The notes beneath the pieces are model-generated. The model did no database searches. It had not been told where the DNA came from and saw only the letters and a program-made list of their open reading frames with translations. This document shows positions 63,218 to 64,000 of a DNA stretch of 64,000 bases, piece after piece. How positions within the stretch are numbered: position 1 is the stretch's first letter; each line of letters opens with the position of its first letter. This DNA comes from Mycobacterium sp. ENV421 (GTDB lineage Bacteria > Actinomycetota > Actinomycetes > Mycobacteriales > Mycobacteriaceae), in the NCBI RefSeq assembly GCF_002887815.1, contig NZ_PDHO01000006.1, positions 186,001-250,000 on the forward strand, read 5' to 3'. Position numbers and translations under genes: made by a program.

Positions 63218-64000
63218 TCAGGACGGCTTGACCCCGGTGATCATGACGTTGTAGTACCAGCCCTTGGGCACGACGCGCCGCCAGAGGTTGTCATCCACCC
63301 AGCTCAGGCCGATCCAGCTGTTGAAGGCGAACTTGGCGTAGCCCCAGCCCAGCTTGCCGGGCGGCACGGCGGCCTCGAACGTGCGCAGCGGCCAGCCGAG
63401 CATCGCGGCGGTGAACTCAGTGGTCGAGGTCGACACGTCGACGGCACCCGCGCTGCGGGCCATCCGCTCGAGGTCGGCGGGATCGAAGGTGTGCAGGTCG
63501 ACGACCGCCTCCAGCGCGGCGGCGCGCGACGACTCGTCGAGTTCGGCCTGCGGCCGCCGCCAGCCCTGAAGGCCGGGCAGCTTGGTGGCGTTGGTGGCCA
63601 CCCGCCAGGTCAGCGTCGACAGCGAGCGGGCGTAGGTGTTGCCGACGCTGGTCGGCTCGCCGGCGAACACGAACCGGCCGCCCGGCTTGAGCACCCGCAC
63701 GACTTCGCGCAGGGACTTCTCGACGTCGGGGATGTGGTGCAGCACGGCATGGCCGACGACGAGGTCGAAGGTGTCGGCGTCGTACGGGACACCCTCTGCG
63801 TCGGCGACCCGGCCGTCGATGTCCAGACCCAGGTTCTCGCCGTTGCGGGTGGCGACCTTGACCATGCCCGGCGACAGGTCGGTCACCGAGCCCCGTCGGG
63901 CCACACCCGCCTGGATCAGGTTGAGCAGGAAGAAGCCGCTGCCGCAGCCCAGCTCGAGCGCGCGGTCATAGGGCAGCTCGCGCAATTCCTCGGGGGGCAC
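63218..64000 (-). CDS. SAM-dependent methyltransferase (N-terminus outside window)
   Basis: The window end cuts this gene. The 260 visible residues hold motif I ALELGCGSGFFLLNLIQAG near the cut, then VADAEGVPYDADTFDLVVGHAVLHHIPD and VLKPGGRFVFAGEP. The C-terminal part is long, with LGWGYAKFAFNSWIGLSWVDDNLWRRVVPKGWYYNVMITGVKPS. It is a ubiquinone/menaquinone-type class I methyltransferase and corresponds to Rv3038c. The stop lies three bases before the reading frame of the THUMP-like gene starts, which suggests coupling. Confidence 0.88.
   Translation of the reverse strand: MPPEELRELPYDRALELGCGSGFFLLNLIQAGVARRGSVTDLSPGMVKVATRNGENLGLDIDGRVADAEGVPYDADTFDLVVGHAVLHHIPDVEKSLREVVRVLKPGGRFVFAGEPTSVGNTYARSLSTLTWRVATNATKLPGLQGWRRPQAELDESSRAAALEAVVDLHTFDPADLERMARSAGAVDVSTSTTEFTAAMLGWPLRTFEAAVPPGKLGWGYAKFAFNSWIGLSWVDDNLWRRVVPKGWYYNVMITGVKPS

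Overview
This window is a high-GC stretch of a mycobacterial chromosome, most likely from a fast-growing environmental species of the Mycolicibacterium type. From memory, the backbone follows the M. tuberculosis order from about Rv2997 to Rv3038c: ilvC-ilvN-ilvB, cfp6, DoxX, lppZ, a HAD protein, gatB, pfkA, gatA, gatC, ACT protein, ligA, a MetE-like protein, lpqA, mnmA, iscS, two acyltransferases, etfA-etfB, then the methylglucose lipopolysaccharide (MGLP) locus. That alignment is recalled, not computed. No tRNA, rRNA, CRISPR array, insertion sequence or integrase was seen. No gap between genes exceeds 300 bases.

Positions 1-8309 hold the end of a phytoene-desaturase-like oxidoreductase, an EXPERA membrane protein, the branched-chain amino acid operon with a readable leader-peptide attenuator, cfp6, a DoxX protein and lppZ. 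Positions 8310-35000 are an accessory block between lppZ and the HAD/gatB region. It has two parts. Part one (8436-17043) encodes a tandem TetR regulator, a cytochrome P450, an AveC-like membrane protein, a signal-less periplasmic-binding-fold protein, a MoxR/CbbQ ATPase, a VWA/CbbO-like protein and an SDR. A promoter-like box is shared by three of its intergenic regions. I know no described function for this cassette, and it is the best candidate here for an undescribed system. Part two (17095-34832) is a complete group 2a [NiFe] uptake hydrogenase locus resembling Huc of M. smegmatis: hypE-D-C-F, divergent hypA-B, and the operon hucM-hucS-hucL-protease-small protein-TPR-Rieske/NifU-NHL-accessory protein. 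It is followed by an AraC regulator and a GAF histidine kinase/NarL-type regulator pair.

Positions 35045-42999 return to core genes: the glutamyl-tRNA amidotransferase subunits split around pfkA, an ACT protein and NAD-dependent DNA ligase. Positions 43093-46840 are accessory: a non-canonical phosphatidylserine decarboxylase-like protein, a small membrane protein, an MmcQ/YjbR protein and an FAD monooxygenase. Positions 47098-64000 are core again: MetE-like protein, lpqA, mnmA with iscS (tRNA 2-thiolation), an acyltransferase pair resembling OlsA/OlsB, electron transfer flavoprotein, a methyltransferase/GH57/GT4 operon of the MGLP type, an MPT63-like secreted protein, a hexapeptide acyltransferase, a propeller lipoprotein, a DUF3298 exported protein and two methyltransferases, the last cut by the window end.

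Gene packing is tight. ATGA, GTGA or TGATG stop/start overlaps mark most operons, and two convergent pairs share a CTAG for both stop codons.
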